Positions 35,836 to 46,156 of a stretch of DNA of 64,000 nucleotides are shown here, one piece after another. The notes under the pieces were generated by a model that was given only the letters and a program-made list of their open reading frames with translations, did no database searches and was not told where the DNA came from. Source of the DNA: Pseudoalteromonas sp. T1lg88. Its GTDB lineage: Bacteria > Pseudomonadota > Gammaproteobacteria > Enterobacterales > Alteromonadaceae. Position numbers and translations under genes: made by a program. The stretch is taken from the NCBI RefSeq assembly GCF_002964765.1, contig NZ_PQCF01000018.1, positions 1 through 64,000 of the forward strand, read 5' to 3'. Every line of letters starts with the position of its first letter. Position 1 is the stretch's first letter.

Positions 35836-36582
35836 ATGAATACTAATCGCAAACCTATTTTTAGACGTGTTCTACTCAAACTAAGTGGTGAAGCCTTAAT
35901 GGGCGAAGAGGGCTTCGGCATCGACCCTAAAGTGCTTGACCGCATGGCACAAGAAATTAAAGAGTTGGTAGAGCTCGACGTAGAAGTGGGTTTGGTTATC
36001 GGTGGCGGTAACTTCCTGCGTGGCGGTTCGTTGGCGGAAGCGGGTATGAACCGTGTTGTTGGCGACCACATGGGTATGCTGGCTACGGTTATGAATGGCC
36101 TGGCAATGCGTGATGCCTTGCACCGCGCCTTTGTAAATGCGCGCTTAATGTCTGCCATTCCTCTAAATGGCGTATGTGATGCTTACAACTGGGCTGAGGC
36201 GATCAGCTTGTTGAAGTCGGGCCGTGTAGTGATCTTCTCTGCCGGTACAGGAAACCCATTCTTTACCACAGATTCCGCGGCCTGTTTACGCGGTATCGAA
36301 ATCGAAGCCGACACCGTAATTAAAGCCACTAAGGTAGACGGTGTGTTCAGTGATGATCCGGTGAAAAACCCAGAAGCCACTCTTTATCGTCATCTTGCCT
36401 ATAATGAAGTAATTGAAAAAGAACTGAAAGTGATGGACTTGGCCGCCTTTACCCTGGCGCGCGACCACAATATGCCAATCAGTGTCTTTAATATGAATAA
36501 ACCTGGTGCGCTTAAGCGCGTGATCATGGGTGAAGAAGAGGGAACCTTGATTTCTTCTGAAGCCTCTAGTGAGACAAAATAA
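35836..36582 (+). CDS. pyrH: UMP kinase
   Basis: A 248-residue hexameric bacterial UMP kinase (ATP + UMP to ADP + UDP). The amino-acid-kinase fold shows [14 protein letters not shown] at the N terminus, [10 protein letters not shown], and [23 protein letters not shown] precedes the ATG at 35836; the upstream in-frame TATG at 35779 lies inside the tsf terminator and is rejected. Its own promoter was not located with confidence. frr follows after 13 bases. Confidence 0.97.
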   Translation: MNTNRKPIFRRVLLKLSGEALMGEEGFGIDPKVLDRMAQEIKELVELDVEVGLVIGGGNFLRGGSLAEAGMNRVVGDHMGMLATVMNGLAMRDALHRAFVNARLMSAIPLNGVCDAYNWAEAISLLKSGRVVIFSAGTGNPFFTTDSAACLRGIEIEADTVIKATKVDGVFSDDPVKNPEATLYRHLAYNEVIEKELKVMDLAAFTLARDHNMPISVFNMNKPGALKRVIMGEEEGTLISSEASSETK

Positions 36583-36595
36583 GTAGGATACTAGC

Positions 36596-37153
36596 GTGAT
36601 AAACGACATTCAAAAAAGTGCGCAAGAGCGCATGCAAAAAAGTGTAGCCGCACTTGGCAGCCAACTATCTAAAATCCGTACCGGCCGTGCTCACCCGGCA
36701 TTGCTAGACGGTATCACCGTTTCTTATTACGGTGCTGATACGCCGCTAAACCAAGTTGCTAACGTAACTATCGAAGACGCGCGTACGCTGGCGATCAGCG
36801 TATTCGACCGCTCTTTAGCACAAGCGGTTGAAAAGGCCATTATGACTTCTGATCTGGGTCTAAATCCATCGTCAGCGGGCACGGTAATTCGCGTTCCTCT
36901 TCCTCCACTAACGGAAGAACGTCGTAAAGACCTTATCAAGATCGTACGTGGTGAAGTTGAAAGCGGTCGTGTAGCGGTGCGTAACATCCGTCGTGATGCT
37001 AACGGTGATATCAAAACACTATTAAAAGATAAAGATATCTCTGAAGACGAAGCACGCCAAGGCGAAGATGCTATCCAAAAGCTAACAGACAAGTACATCA
37101 AGGAAATGGACGCACAGCTGAGCGCCAAAGAAGAAGAATTGATGGAATTCTAA
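36596..37153 (+). CDS. frr: Ribosome recycling factor
   Basis: A 185-residue RRF (E. coli 185), which splits post-termination ribosomes with EF-G. It contains [17 protein letters not shown] (about 26-42) and the C-terminal helices [16 protein letters not shown]. The start is GTG at 36596 with AGGA upstream. It is co-transcribed with pyrH. Confidence 0.97.
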   Translation: MINDIQKSAQERMQKSVAALGSQLSKIRTGRAHPALLDGITVSYYGADTPLNQVANVTIEDARTLAISVFDRSLAQAVEKAIMTSDLGLNPSSAGTVIRVPLPPLTEERRKDLIKIVRGEVESGRVAVRNIRRDANGDIKTLLKDKDISEDEARQGEDAIQKLTDKYIKEMDAQLSAKEEELMEF

Positions 37154-37200
37154 ATGTGCTAAATATGAGCAATTTGCTCATAAATTGCCATTAGGTTTGT

Positions 37201-37235
37201 AACGCCGTCTAGGGTATACTAGGCGGCGTTTTTTT
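37201..37235 (+). terminator. Terminator after frr
   Basis: AACGCCG (37201-37207) pairs with CGGCGTT (37224-37230), with CTAG/CTAG pairing inside, followed by TTTTT. It ends right at the possible GTG start of uppS, which argues that uppS starts further downstream. Confidence 0.85.
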
Positions 37236-37253
37236 GTGGATAATTTGAGTTAC

Positions 37254-38021
37254 ATGGCTTTAGACGCAGAACAAATTTCGCAGCAATTATTGCCCAAACA
37301 TGTGGCAATTATCATGGATGGCAATGGTCGTTGGGCGCAGGCTCAGGGTCACCCGCGGGTGTACGGCCATAAAAAAGGGGTTGATGCGGTTAGAGAAGCA
37401 GTGAAATTTTGCTCCAAATTGGGCATAGAGTCGCTCACCTTATTTGCCTTTAGCAGTGAGAACTGGCGACGCCCGGAAGAAGAGGTCACCACGCTGATGG
37501 AACTGTTTTTAATGGTTCTTGGCCGCGAGGTGAAAAAACTGCATAAAAATAACGTTAAATTATCCATTATCGGCGACCTAGGTCGCTTTTCCACAAAGCT
37601 ACAAGAGAAGATAGCTGCAGCTGAAGCGTTAACCGCCAATAACAGCGGTTTACGGCTAAATATTGCCGCAAACTATGGTGGTCGTTGGGATATCGCCCAA
37701 GCCGCTAAACAGTTGGCGCTTAAGGTATCGGCAGGTGAAATAACAGCGGATGACGTTGACGAGCACTCGCTGGCAAAGCATATTAGTCTTAATGAACAAA
37801 GTGAACTGGATTTATTGATACGTACCGGCGGTGACCTGCGCATCAGTAACTTCCTGCTTTGGCAGGCGGCATATGCTGAGCTTTATTTTACGCCTACGCT
37901 ATGGCCCGACTTTAATGAGTCGGTGTTTGCAGAGGCCATTGCCTGCTATGTATCGAGAGAACGTCGGTTCGGATGTACCGGCGAACAAATAAAACAATTA
38001 CTCTCACACGCTCAGCCCTAA
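37254..38021 (+). CDS. uppS: Undecaprenyl diphosphate synthase (Z-prenyltransferase)
   Basis: A 255-residue cis-prenyltransferase making undecaprenyl diphosphate, the lipid carrier for murein and O-antigen. Catalytic signature [13 protein letters not shown] is near residues 15-27, with [11 protein letters not shown] and the C-terminal [20 protein letters not shown]. The ATG at 37254 (GAGT before it) is preferred; GTG 37236 follows the frr terminator T run directly. cdsA follows after 16 bases. Confidence 0.95.
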   Translation: MALDAEQISQQLLPKHVAIIMDGNGRWAQAQGHPRVYGHKKGVDAVREAVKFCSKLGIESLTLFAFSSENWRRPEEEVTTLMELFLMVLGREVKKLHKNNVKLSIIGDLGRFSTKLQEKIAAAEALTANNSGLRLNIAANYGGRWDIAQAAKQLALKVSAGEITADDVDEHSLAKHISLNEQSELDLLIRTGGDLRISNFLLWQAAYAELYFTPTLWPDFNESVFAEAIACYVSRERRFGCTGEQIKQLLSHAQP

Positions 38022-38037
38022 GTTGAAGGTATAAGAC

Positions 38038-38904
38038 TTGCTTAAACAACGAATTATCACGTCATTGGTGCTGGCGCCACTGGCCCTTGCATTAGTGTTT
38101 TTAGCCCCTCTGGATTGGTTTAGTTACTGTGCCGGCGGCATCGTATTATTAGGCGCCTACGAATGGTCGGCGTTAATGGGAATTTGTAATCGCGGCAAAA
38201 GGCTTATCTATGTGGCCTTGGTCGGTGTGCTGGTGGCTCTGATGCAATGGCATTGGCCGATCACCGCACTGTGGCAGCAAGGGCAAATGCTGCCGGATAT
38301 CAATTATGTTTTCACCCTGGCGCTGGCTTGGTGGATTGTCGCCACCATTTTGGTGGTACGTTACCCTAAATTCAGTGATGCCTGGTCGCAGGGTTATTTA
38401 ATGCGTGGCATTTCCGGAATATTAACCCTGGCACCTTTGTGGCTGGCGTTATGTGTGCTGCGCAGCGCCAACTATGACGAGTCGAGCCAGTTTGGTTCCT
38501 ACTTGATCCTGGCGGTATTAGGTATTGTCTGGTGTGCCGATATCGGCGCCTATTTCTGTGGTAAAAACTTTGGCAAACACAAATTGATGCCCAAGGTGAG
38601 CCCGAATAAAACCATCGAAGGCTTTGTCGGCGGCCTGGTAAGCGCTGCCATCTTCGTCTTGGTATTTTGTTATTTTAAAGATATCGAGCCTGGTATGTGG
38701 GCGCCTTATGCACTGATGGCAGTGATTGTTGCTGCCTTTTCTGCGGTGGGCGATCTGCTGGAAAGCATGTTTAAGCGTCAGGCAGGCATGAAGGACAGTG
38801 GTAAGTGCTTACCCGGCCATGGCGGTATTCTTGACAGAATCGACAGCCTGACCGCAGCGGCACCTATCTTTGTCGTGTTTTACGCCTGGACCATGACTCT
38901 ATGA
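38038..38904 (+). CDS. cdsA: Phosphatidate cytidylyltransferase
   Basis: A 288-residue multi-span membrane enzyme (about eight helices) making CDP-diacylglycerol from phosphatidate and CTP. The signature near the C terminus, GMKDSGKCLPGHGGILDRID, is complete. The start is TTG at 38038 with AAGG upstream. Its last four bases overlap dxr. Confidence 0.95.
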   Translation: MLKQRIITSLVLAPLALALVFLAPLDWFSYCAGGIVLLGAYEWSALMGICNRGKRLIYVALVGVLVALMQWHWPITALWQQGQMLPDINYVFTLALAWWIVATILVVRYPKFSDAWSQGYLMRGISGILTLAPLWLALCVLRSANYDESSQFGSYLILAVLGIVWCADIGAYFCGKNFGKHKLMPKVSPNKTIEGFVGGLVSAAIFVLVFCYFKDIEPGMWAPYALMAVIVAAFSAVGDLLESMFKRQAGMKDSGKCLPGHGGILDRIDSLTAAAPIFVVFYAWTMTL

Positions 38905-40100
38905 GCAGCAAAAGCGTCACCATTTTAGGCTCTACCGGCTCTATCGGCCAAAGTACCCTGGATGTGATTGCCCGCAATCAAGAGCAATATTCGGTCTTTG
39001 CCCTGGTCGCTGGACGTAACCTTGAGCAAATGGTGAGCGACTGTGTTGTGCATAAGCCGCAATTTGCGACTCTTTCCTGCGCTGATGCAAACAAGCAGCT
39101 GGCCGAGCGCCTAAATGCGCTTGGAAGTGCCACCCAGGTCGTGGACTATGAGCAGGATATGGCCATGCTCTGCCAACACAGCGATGTTGATATGGTGATG
39201 TCCGCCATAGTAGGGGCCGCCGGGCTAATTCCAACCTTGTACGCCATTGAAGCGGCCAAGGTAGTGATGTTGGCAAATAAAGAATCTTTGGTCATGTCGG
39301 GGCAATTATTTATGGATAAGGTACGCCACCACGGCGCCACCTTATTGCCCATCGACAGCGAACATAACGCCATCTTCCAATGTATGCCCGAGGCCATTCA
39401 AGGCCACCATGACGCCACCTTGACGGCCCATGGGGTGACTAAAATTTTATTAACCGGCTCGGGTGGCCCGTTTCGTGAGCGCGCCCTGGACACCTTTGCC
39501 GATATTTCCGTTGCCGAAGCGGTCGCACACCCAAATTGGTCCATGGGCCAGAAAATCTCAGTCGATTCTGCGACCATGATGAACAAGGGTTTGGAATTTA
39601 TCGAAGCCAAGTGGCTCTTTAATGCCAGCGCCGACGATATCGAAGTGGTGATCCACCCGCAGAGTATGATCCATTCCATGGTGCAGTACAGCGATGGTTC
39701 TGTGCTCGCGCAAATGGGGCAACCGGATATGCGCACGCCCATAGCCCACGCTTTGGCTTACCCGCAGCGTATTAATGCCGGTGTGGCGCCCCTGGACTTT
39801 AGCACCATGAAAGACTTCAGCTTCCATGCCCCGGATTTTAATCGCTACCCGAACCTGCGCCTTGCCATAGAGGCCTGTAAAGCGGGGCAAAGTGCGACCA
39901 CCATAATTAACGCCGCAAACGAAGAAGCGGTGGCGGCATTTTTAGCCGGGCATATTCGCTTTACCGATATTTATGCGGTCAATGCCGATACCCTGGCGGC
40001 CATGTCGACCCAATATGATGAATGTTTACAGGGAATTTTGCAGTGCGATGGCGACGCAAGACGCGTGGCACAGCAGCAAATTAAGAGTAGGGCAAACTAA
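38901..40100 (+). CDS. dxr: 1-deoxy-D-xylulose 5-phosphate reductoisomerase
   Basis: A 399-residue NADPH-dependent enzyme (E. coli IspC 398), first committed step of the MEP isoprenoid pathway. Nucleotide-binding ILGSTGSIGQSTLDVI is at the N terminus; LANKESLVMSG, the metal-binding IDSEHNAIFQ and TGSGGPFR, and MNKGLEFIEAKWLF are all intact. The start overlaps cdsA (ATGA), and the stop overlaps the rseP start. Confidence 0.97.
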   Translation: MSSKSVTILGSTGSIGQSTLDVIARNQEQYSVFALVAGRNLEQMVSDCVVHKPQFATLSCADANKQLAERLNALGSATQVVDYEQDMAMLCQHSDVDMVMSAIVGAAGLIPTLYAIEAAKVVMLANKESLVMSGQLFMDKVRHHGATLLPIDSEHNAIFQCMPEAIQGHHDATLTAHGVTKILLTGSGGPFRERALDTFADISVAEAVAHPNWSMGQKISVDSATMMNKGLEFIEAKWLFNASADDIEVVIHPQSMIHSMVQYSDGSVLAQMGQPDMRTPIAHALAYPQRINAGVAPLDFSTMKDFSFHAPDFNRYPNLRLAIEACKAGQSATTIINAANEEAVAAFLAGHIRFTDIYAVNADTLAAMSTQYDECLQGILQCDGDARRVAQQQIKSRAN

Positions 40101-41452
40101 TGTTTGAATTTTTGTGGCACCTGGGCTCCTTTATCCTTGCCTTGGGTATCCTAGTCACAGTGCACGAATACGGCCACTTCTGGGTGGCTCGCAAGGCTGG
40201 CGTTAAGGTGCTGCGCTTTTCCATCGGCTTTGGTAAGCCACTGCTGCGTTGGTACGATAAATTAGGCACCGAATATGTGGTGGCCATGATCCCTCTTGGT
40301 GGCTATGTAAAAATGCTCGACGAGCGCGTCGATAAGGTCGCCGAGCATGAGCGTCACCTGTCATTTAATGCCAAATCCGTTTATGCCCGCATTGCCATCG
40401 TCAGTGCCGGGCCCTTGGCCAATTTCTTATTCGCTATTTTCGCCCTGAGTCTGATGTATGTCATCGGCGTGCAATCAGTGAAGCCTATTATTGGCGATGT
40501 TGGCACACAAAGCCGTGCTCAGGTTGCGGGTTTAAAAGAAGGCGACCAGCTTATTGAGGTGGGTAGCCAGCAAACTCAGGATTGGCAGGAAGTAACTCTG
40601 GCATTAATGCAGCACCTGGGTGATGAAAGCGTTAATGTGAAAATACAAACGCCGTCGGGCATGCAAAGCATTAAGGTGCTGGATCTTGAGGGCTGGAGCC
40701 TGCAACAGCGCGACCAGTCGCCGCTGGCATCTATTGGTATAGTGCCGTTTCGTCCCGATGCAACCTTAACCTTGGCCATGGTGGCTCCGGATTCTCCGGC
40801 GCAAAGAGCCGGTTTACAAGAAGGGGATCTCTTGGTCAGTGTTGAGGACAAGCTGATTAAGTCCTGGCCGGCCTTGGTACAACAAATCGAGCGCTCTGCG
40901 GAGCAGCCGCTGAAGTTTCATATCATTCGCGACAAAAGCGGCATGGATGTGACAGTGACCCCAGCGAATAAGCCTATGGAAGATGGTTTGAGTCGCGGTT
41001 ATCTTGGCGTGGTGCCTGTGGTAGAACCTTGGCCTGAAGATGCAATTGTGACCCGCAGTTACAACCCGATTACGGCCATTGGCCTTGGGGTGACTAAAAC
41101 CTGGCAAATGGTTAGCCTGAGCTTTGAAATGATTGCCAACCTGATCACAGGTCAGGTATCGATTAAAAATATCAGTGGCCCCGTAGGCATTGCGGTTGGG
41201 GCAGGAACTAGCGTAAGCTACGGTTTCGTCGCGTTTTTAAGTTTCTTAGCGCTGATCAGTGTGAGCCTAGGGGTATTTAATTTATTGCCTCTGCCGGTGC
41301 TCGACGGTGGTCATCTAATGTATTACATAATTGAACTTATTCGTAAAAAGCCAGTCTCTGAAAAGACACAAGAAATTGGTTTTCGCATTGGTGCAACCTT
41401 ATTATTGGCGCTTACTGCGTTTGCTTTGTTAAACGATATTGCGCGCTTGTAA
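40100..41452 (+). CDS. rseP: Site-2 protease RseP (sigma-E regulator)
   Basis: A 450-residue intramembrane zinc protease (E. coli 450). His22, Glu23 and His26 in VHEYGHFW bind zinc, two PDZ domains lie at about 115-310, and the distal site is FNLLPLPVLDGGHL (about 392-405). It performs the second cleavage of anti-sigma RseA and removes signal peptides. Immediately upstream of bamA, as in most gammaproteobacteria. Confidence 0.97.
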   Translation: MFEFLWHLGSFILALGILVTVHEYGHFWVARKAGVKVLRFSIGFGKPLLRWYDKLGTEYVVAMIPLGGYVKMLDERVDKVAEHERHLSFNAKSVYARIAIVSAGPLANFLFAIFALSLMYVIGVQSVKPIIGDVGTQSRAQVAGLKEGDQLIEVGSQQTQDWQEVTLALMQHLGDESVNVKIQTPSGMQSIKVLDLEGWSLQQRDQSPLASIGIVPFRPDATLTLAMVAPDSPAQRAGLQEGDLLVSVEDKLIKSWPALVQQIERSAEQPLKFHIIRDKSGMDVTVTPANKPMEDGLSRGYLGVVPVVEPWPEDAIVTRSYNPITAIGLGVTKTWQMVSLSFEMIANLITGQVSIKNISGPVGIAVGAGTSVSYGFVAFLSFLALISVSLGVFNLLPLPVLDGGHLMYYIIELIRKKPVSEKTQEIGFRIGATLLLALTAFALLNDIARL

Positions 41453-41654
41453 CTTGAGGTTACTGCCGGCTTGGTTGTTTTATGGGTAAAAACTGAGCCG
41501 GATGCATAAAGAAACTGCTGTGTAAGCCAAACAGCAATGATAAGATGGCTGTATTAAACGCAGCCGATGGCCCAAACCAAAACAGCCGTGCGCAAAACGA
41601 ACTCTAATAGTGCGTTTGGGTGAAGACACTGTAGTAAAGGACAAAGATAATAAA

Positions 41655-44126
41655 ATGGCTATAAAAAAACATTTGGCAGTAACGAGTTTATTAGGGGCCA
41701 GTTTCGCCGCCCTGGGCCAAGAATCCTTTATCGTAGAAGATTTAAAAGTTGAAGGTCTGCAGCGAGTAGCTTTAGGCGCCGCGCTGACCCATATCCCCAT
41801 TAACGTGGGTGACCAAATTGATACCTATACGGTATCGAAAACCATTAAATCCCTGTATAAATCTGGCCATTTCGATGATATCGAAGTGTACCGCGATGGC
41901 GATCAAATCATCTTTAAGGTGACCGAACGTCCTACCATCAGTGCTATTGAGTTTGATGGCAACAAGGATATTAAAGACGAGCAGCTGACCGAGAGCCTAG
42001 ATCAGCAAGATATCCGTACCGGTGAGCCTTTAGATAGAACGGTTTTGGATAATGTGGAAAAGGGTTTGATCGAATTCTTCCACAGTATAGGTAAATACAA
42101 CGCCAAGATTGACGTTGAGGTCATTCGTCTGCCGCGCAACCGAGTGCGCCTTAAACTCAAGTTTGATGAAGGTGAAGCTGCCTCAATTCGCCAAATTAAT
42201 ATCGTTGGTAACGAGTTGTTCCCGGATGAAGAGCTGCTGGGCCTGGTGGAGTCAAAACAGGACTTACCTTGGTGGCGCTTTATGTCATCGGACCGTTACC
42301 AGAAGCAGACTATTGAGGGCGATTTAGAGAAAATTCGCAGCTACTACCTCGACCGTGGTTATCTGCGCTTTAATATCGACTCAACACAAGTTTCGGTAAG
42401 TCCTGAGCGTGAGTCCGTGTATGTGACCGCTAACCTCACCGAAGGCGAGCAGTACATGGTTAAGGGCTTTGACTTTATCGGTGACCTGCTTGGCCGAGAA
42501 GAGCTGATCCGCAGCGTGCTCCCACTTAAGGCTGGGGAGCTTTACAATGGCTCTGTGGTGACTTCGTCGGAAGAATTTATTAAGAGTTATTTGGCCCGCT
42601 TTGGTTATGCCAATGCCGTGGTACGTACTATTCCGGAAATCGACGACGAAACCAAAGAAGTACAACTGGTGTTGTCCGTTGACCCGGGCAAACGTGTTTA
42701 TGTACGTCGTATCGATATCTCAGGTAACCAAAGTACCGCCGATGAGGTTGTTCGTCGTGAGATGACTCAGCTTGAAGGTGCCTGGCTTTCAAACCAAAAC
42801 CTTGAGCGCTCAAAATTACAAATTCAACGTTTGCCCTATATGGAAAGCGTGGAGTTCGATGTTAAACCTGTACCCGGTGCAGATGACGAGGTCGATGTTG
42901 GCTTTACCGTGAAAGAGCAATCCGCCGGTAGCTTTACCGCTGGCTTGGCTTACGGTTCCTACTACGGCCTGCAGTTTAACATAGGTGTGAGTGAGTCTAA
43001 CTTCCTTGGCTCTGGTAACCAGGTGGCCTTTAATATCAATACCTCACGTGGTTCAGAAAGCGTCAGCCTGTCTTATACCGACCCTTATTTTACGCCGGAT
43101 GGCGTCTCTCAGGGTTCGAGCATCTTCTATCGTAACTATGATGCCGGCGAATTTAGCCTGATCGACTATAAATCGAAGAGCTATGGTCTGGGTACCAATA
43201 TTGGTTTCCCTATTAATGCGGTTAACCGTTTGAACTTTGGTGTGCGTTGGATAGAAGAAGAACTGTCTGATTTGGCCGAATACGAGCAAACGCGCGTACT
43301 GCGTGAAACCTTCCTGGACCCGGAAAATCCGGATGCTGGTTTTGAGTTCACCAAGTACGAGCTAAGCGCCGGTTGGTCTCGTGTGACAGTTAACCGTGGT
43401 ATGTTCCCAACGGCCGGTTCTCGCCAGTCGTTAAACCTGTCGGCAACCACACCGAACTCAGATCTGACGTATTTTAAGATCAACTATAACTCGCGTTATT
43501 ACTGGCCGGTGAGCGATGACCATCGCTGGGTATTCTCAGCCCGTGCGGCGCTAGGATATGGTAATGGTTATGGCGAAACCAATGGCTATGAGCAGGTTCT
43601 TCCTGTGCAGGAGTTCTTCCGCATTACCGAGCAGGAATTACGCGGCTTTGACCGTAATACCATCTTGCCACGTGCGGTAATTCGTTCACCGCAGAATATC
43701 CCGGGCACAACCTTGCCTGATGGTACGCCTACCGGCAATATCGGTGGTGCCGAGGAGTTTGATACTCTGCAACTTGCCGGTCGTATCGGTGGTAATGCCA
43801 AGGCGGTGGCAGGTATTGAAATGATAGTACCAACACCGTTTTTAGACGACGAGAACAGCAGTTCCGTTCGTACCAGTTTCTTTGTCGATGCGGCTAACGT
43901 ATGGGATACAGAGTTTAACGTTGACCGTTATCAAAACCTTCAGCCCGATGAGCGTGCGCGCTTGGATGATTATTCCGATCCAGGTCGCTTCAGGGTCTCA
44001 ACTGGTCTTTCAATCCAGTGGATCTCGCCTATGGGGCCAATGCTAATTAGTTTTGCTTATCCGTTGCAAGAAGAAGAAGATGATAAGACGAAAACTGTTA
44101 GCTTTAACATTAGTAACACTTTCTAA
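41655..44126 (+). CDS. bamA: Outer membrane protein assembly factor BamA
   Basis: An 823-residue outer membrane insertase. Signal peptide (residues 1-about 21), five POTRA domains (about 22-420; e.g. FIVEDLKVEGLQRVALG) and a 16-strand barrel ending in aromatic Phe (SFNISNTF). The VRGF-like loop 6 motif appears as LRGFDR. It folds beta-barrel proteins with BamB-E. The ATG at 41655 begins the signal peptide; the frame stays open to 41610. No convincing sigma-E promoter was found in the 200-base gap after rseP. Confidence 0.97.
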   Translation: MAIKKHLAVTSLLGASFAALGQESFIVEDLKVEGLQRVALGAALTHIPINVGDQIDTYTVSKTIKSLYKSGHFDDIEVYRDGDQIIFKVTERPTISAIEFDGNKDIKDEQLTESLDQQDIRTGEPLDRTVLDNVEKGLIEFFHSIGKYNAKIDVEVIRLPRNRVRLKLKFDEGEAASIRQINIVGNELFPDEELLGLVESKQDLPWWRFMSSDRYQKQTIEGDLEKIRSYYLDRGYLRFNIDSTQVSVSPERESVYVTANLTEGEQYMVKGFDFIGDLLGREELIRSVLPLKAGELYNGSVVTSSEEFIKSYLARFGYANAVVRTIPEIDDETKEVQLVLSVDPGKRVYVRRIDISGNQSTADEVVRREMTQLEGAWLSNQNLERSKLQIQRLPYMESVEFDVKPVPGADDEVDVGFTVKEQSAGSFTAGLAYGSYYGLQFNIGVSESNFLGSGNQVAFNINTSRGSESVSLSYTDPYFTPDGVSQGSSIFYRNYDAGEFSLIDYKSKSYGLGTNIGFPINAVNRLNFGVRWIEEELSDLAEYEQTRVLRETFLDPENPDAGFEFTKYELSAGWSRVTVNRGMFPTAGSRQSLNLSATTPNSDLTYFKINYNSRYYWPVSDDHRWVFSARAALGYGNGYGETNGYEQVLPVQEFFRITEQELRGFDRNTILPRAVIRSPQNIPGTTLPDGTPTGNIGGAEEFDTLQLAGRIGGNAKAVAGIEMIVPTPFLDDENSSSVRTSFFVDAANVWDTEFNVDRYQNLQPDERARLDDYSDPGRFRVSTGLSIQWISPMGPMLISFAYPLQEEEDDKTKTVSFNISNTF

Positions 44127-44136
44127 GGAGTTTTCT

Positions 44137-44655
44137 GTGAACAAACTATTTAAAAACACAGCACTAGTAGTATTAGCGGCACTAACCATGGGTACTTCGG
44201 TACAGGCTTTGGCGCATAAGGTTGGTATTGTTGATATGCAAACCATCTACTCTCAGGTGCCACAAACTGCGGCTATCGACAATACATTGAAAAGTGAATT
44301 CTCTGAGCGTCGTCAAGAACTTGAAAAGCTGCAGGGCGATATCCGTTTTGAAATGGAAAAGTTTCAGCGTGAAGCGCCAACCATGAGCGAAGACCAGAAG
44401 AAAGCGCTTGGTGACAAGATCAACAGCATGCAAAAGCAGTTTAACGAAAAAGGTCGTCCGCTAGAGCAAGAAATCAAGCAACGTCAAAACCAAGAGTTGG
44501 CCAAGCTACAGAAAACCATTATTACGGCTATTGAAGAAATTGCCAAAGACGGTGATTTCGACGAAGTGAAAGTTAAAGACGGTACTATCTACTTCAACCC
44601 TAAAGAAGTGACTGACCTGTCAGAAAAAGTGGTTGAGCGCGTAAGTAAGAAGTAA
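44137..44655 (+). CDS. skp: Periplasmic chaperone Skp/OmpH
   Basis: A 172-residue Skp-family chaperone for outer membrane proteins. Signal peptide to VQALA, then [16 protein letters not shown] and long charged helices ([20 protein letters not shown]). The start is GTG 44137 with AAGGAG, 10 bases after bamA. The frame is open upstream through the bamA end, but that extension has no signal peptide. Confidence 0.95.
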   Translation: MNKLFKNTALVVLAALTMGTSVQALAHKVGIVDMQTIYSQVPQTAAIDNTLKSEFSERRQELEKLQGDIRFEMEKFQREAPTMSEDQKKALGDKINSMQKQFNEKGRPLEQEIKQRQNQELAKLQKTIITAIEEIAKDGDFDEVKVKDGTIYFNPKEVTDLSEKVVERVSKK

Positions 44656-45680
44656 TGATGGCAAAAAGCTTAGCTGACATCGCCCAACACTTAGGTGCCG
44701 AGCTTATTGGTGACGGCACCCTTGAAGTAGTTGGCATACAGACGCTTGGAAAAGCAACTGCGGCGCATATTAGTTTTTTAGCGAATAAAAAGTATCGTAG
44801 CCAGTTGGTCGATACGAAAGCCGGTGCTGTGATCCTCAGTGCCGCCGATGCCGAGCACTTCGCCGGCAACAAACTGATTTGCCAGGACCCTTATGTGGCC
44901 TATGCTAAGTTGGCGCAGCTGCTCGACAGCACGCCGGCTGCGGCTCAGGGGATTCATCCCAGTGCAGTGATCAGCCCGGATGCCAAGGTCAGCGCCAGCG
45001 CCAATATCGGCCCATTAGTGGTGATTGAAGCCGGTGCAGTGATTGGCGAGCATGCGCAAATTGGTTCCCATTGTTTTATCGGCAAAGATGCGCAAATCGG
45101 TGCCCATACCAAGTTATGGAATAACGTGACTGTTTACCATCAGGTGCAGTTGGGCGAACACTGCTTAGTGCAAGCCAATACTGTGATTGGTGCCGATGGC
45201 TTTGGTTATGCCAATGAGCGTGGCCAATGGGTGAAGATCCCTCAGGTCGGATCTGTTATAATCGGCGACCGCGTTGAGATTGGCGCCAGTACCACCATAG
45301 ATCGGGGCGCTATCGACGACACTATTATCCACGATAACGTGATTATCGATAACCAGTGTCAAATTGCCCACAATGTGGAAATTTGCGAAGGCACCGCTAT
45401 TGCCGGCTGTACCGTGGTGGCGGGGAGTACCAAAATAGGTCGTTATTGCCAGATAGGTGGTCTAAGTGCCATCACAGGTCATGTAGAGATCTGCGATAAG
45501 GTGGTGCTAACCGGTATGAATATGGTTACCAGTGGCATCAACGAGCCGGGTATTTACTCCTCGGGCTTGCCGCACAGCAAGAATAAAGAGTGGCGTCGTA
45601 CCATAGCGCACCTGCGCAATATTGGTGACATGAATAAGCGTATAAAGGCCATTGAGGCCGAGCTTAAGTCACAAGAATAA
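44655..45680 (+). CDS. lpxD: UDP-3-O-(3-hydroxyacyl)glucosamine N-acyltransferase
   Basis: A 341-residue hexapeptide acyltransferase (E. coli 341), third step of lipid A synthesis. An N-terminal uridine-binding domain ([16 protein letters not shown]) precedes the left-handed helix ([20 protein letters not shown]) with the catalytic His region IAHNVEI. Two adjacent ATGs (44655, 44658) are possible; the first overlaps the skp stop. Confidence 0.96.
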   Translation: MMAKSLADIAQHLGAELIGDGTLEVVGIQTLGKATAAHISFLANKKYRSQLVDTKAGAVILSAADAEHFAGNKLICQDPYVAYAKLAQLLDSTPAAAQGIHPSAVISPDAKVSASANIGPLVVIEAGAVIGEHAQIGSHCFIGKDAQIGAHTKLWNNVTVYHQVQLGEHCLVQANTVIGADGFGYANERGQWVKIPQVGSVIIGDRVEIGASTTIDRGAIDDTIIHDNVIIDNQCQIAHNVEICEGTAIAGCTVVAGSTKIGRYCQIGGLSAITGHVEICDKVVLTGMNMVTSGINEPGIYSSGLPHSKNKEWRRTIAHLRNIGDMNKRIKAIEAELKSQE

Positions 45681-45701
45681 CTTTGTTTTAAGGAAAAGAA
45701 G

Positions 45702-46154
45702 TTGGCTAATCAGTTAAATAGCTTAGATATTCAAGAGATAATGAGTTTACTACCGCACCGTTATCCGATGCTGTTGGTGGACAAGGTGTTAGATTACACC
45801 CCGGGTGAAAGCCTGCATGCAATCAAAAATGTGACCATCAATGAGCCGATCTTTACCGGTCACTTTCCTGAGCAGCCAATTTTCCCAGGCGTGATGATCC
45901 TTGAAGCCATGGCCCAGGCGACAGGTCTATTGGGTTTTAAAACCACAGAAAATCGTGGTGAGAACGAGCTATACTTGTTTGCAGCCATCGACAATGCGCG
46001 CTTTAAGCAGCCGGTATTACCTGGCGATACCATGCACTTGCATGTAAAGTTCTTAAAAGAGCGCCGCAATATGTGGAAATTCTACGGCGAAGCACGCGTT
46101 GACGATAAAGTCGTGTGCAGCGCCGAACTAATGTGTGCAAGAAGAGAGTTTTAA
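45702..46154 (+). CDS. fabZ: (3R)-hydroxyacyl-ACP dehydratase FabZ
   Basis: A 150-residue hot-dog-fold dehydratase for fatty acid elongation. The active site includes [11 protein letters not shown], His in [12 protein letters not shown] and Glu in MILEAMAQ. The start is TTG 45702 with AAGGAAAAG upstream. It sits between lpxD and lpxA, balancing lipid A and phospholipid synthesis. Confidence 0.97.
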   Translation: MANQLNSLDIQEIMSLLPHRYPMLLVDKVLDYTPGESLHAIKNVTINEPIFTGHFPEQPIFPGVMILEAMAQATGLLGFKTTENRGENELYLFAAIDNARFKQPVLPGDTMHLHVKFLKERRNMWKFYGEARVDDKVVCSAELMCARREF

Positions 46155-46156
46155 TC

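Noticed and set aside
37236-37253. GTG 37236 as the uppS start
   Set aside because: It follows the frr terminator T run at once and has no ribosome site.
41453-41654. Sigma-E promoter in front of bamA
   Set aside because: A GAACT-like element exists at about 41598, but no matching -10 (TCTGA type) at the right distance.
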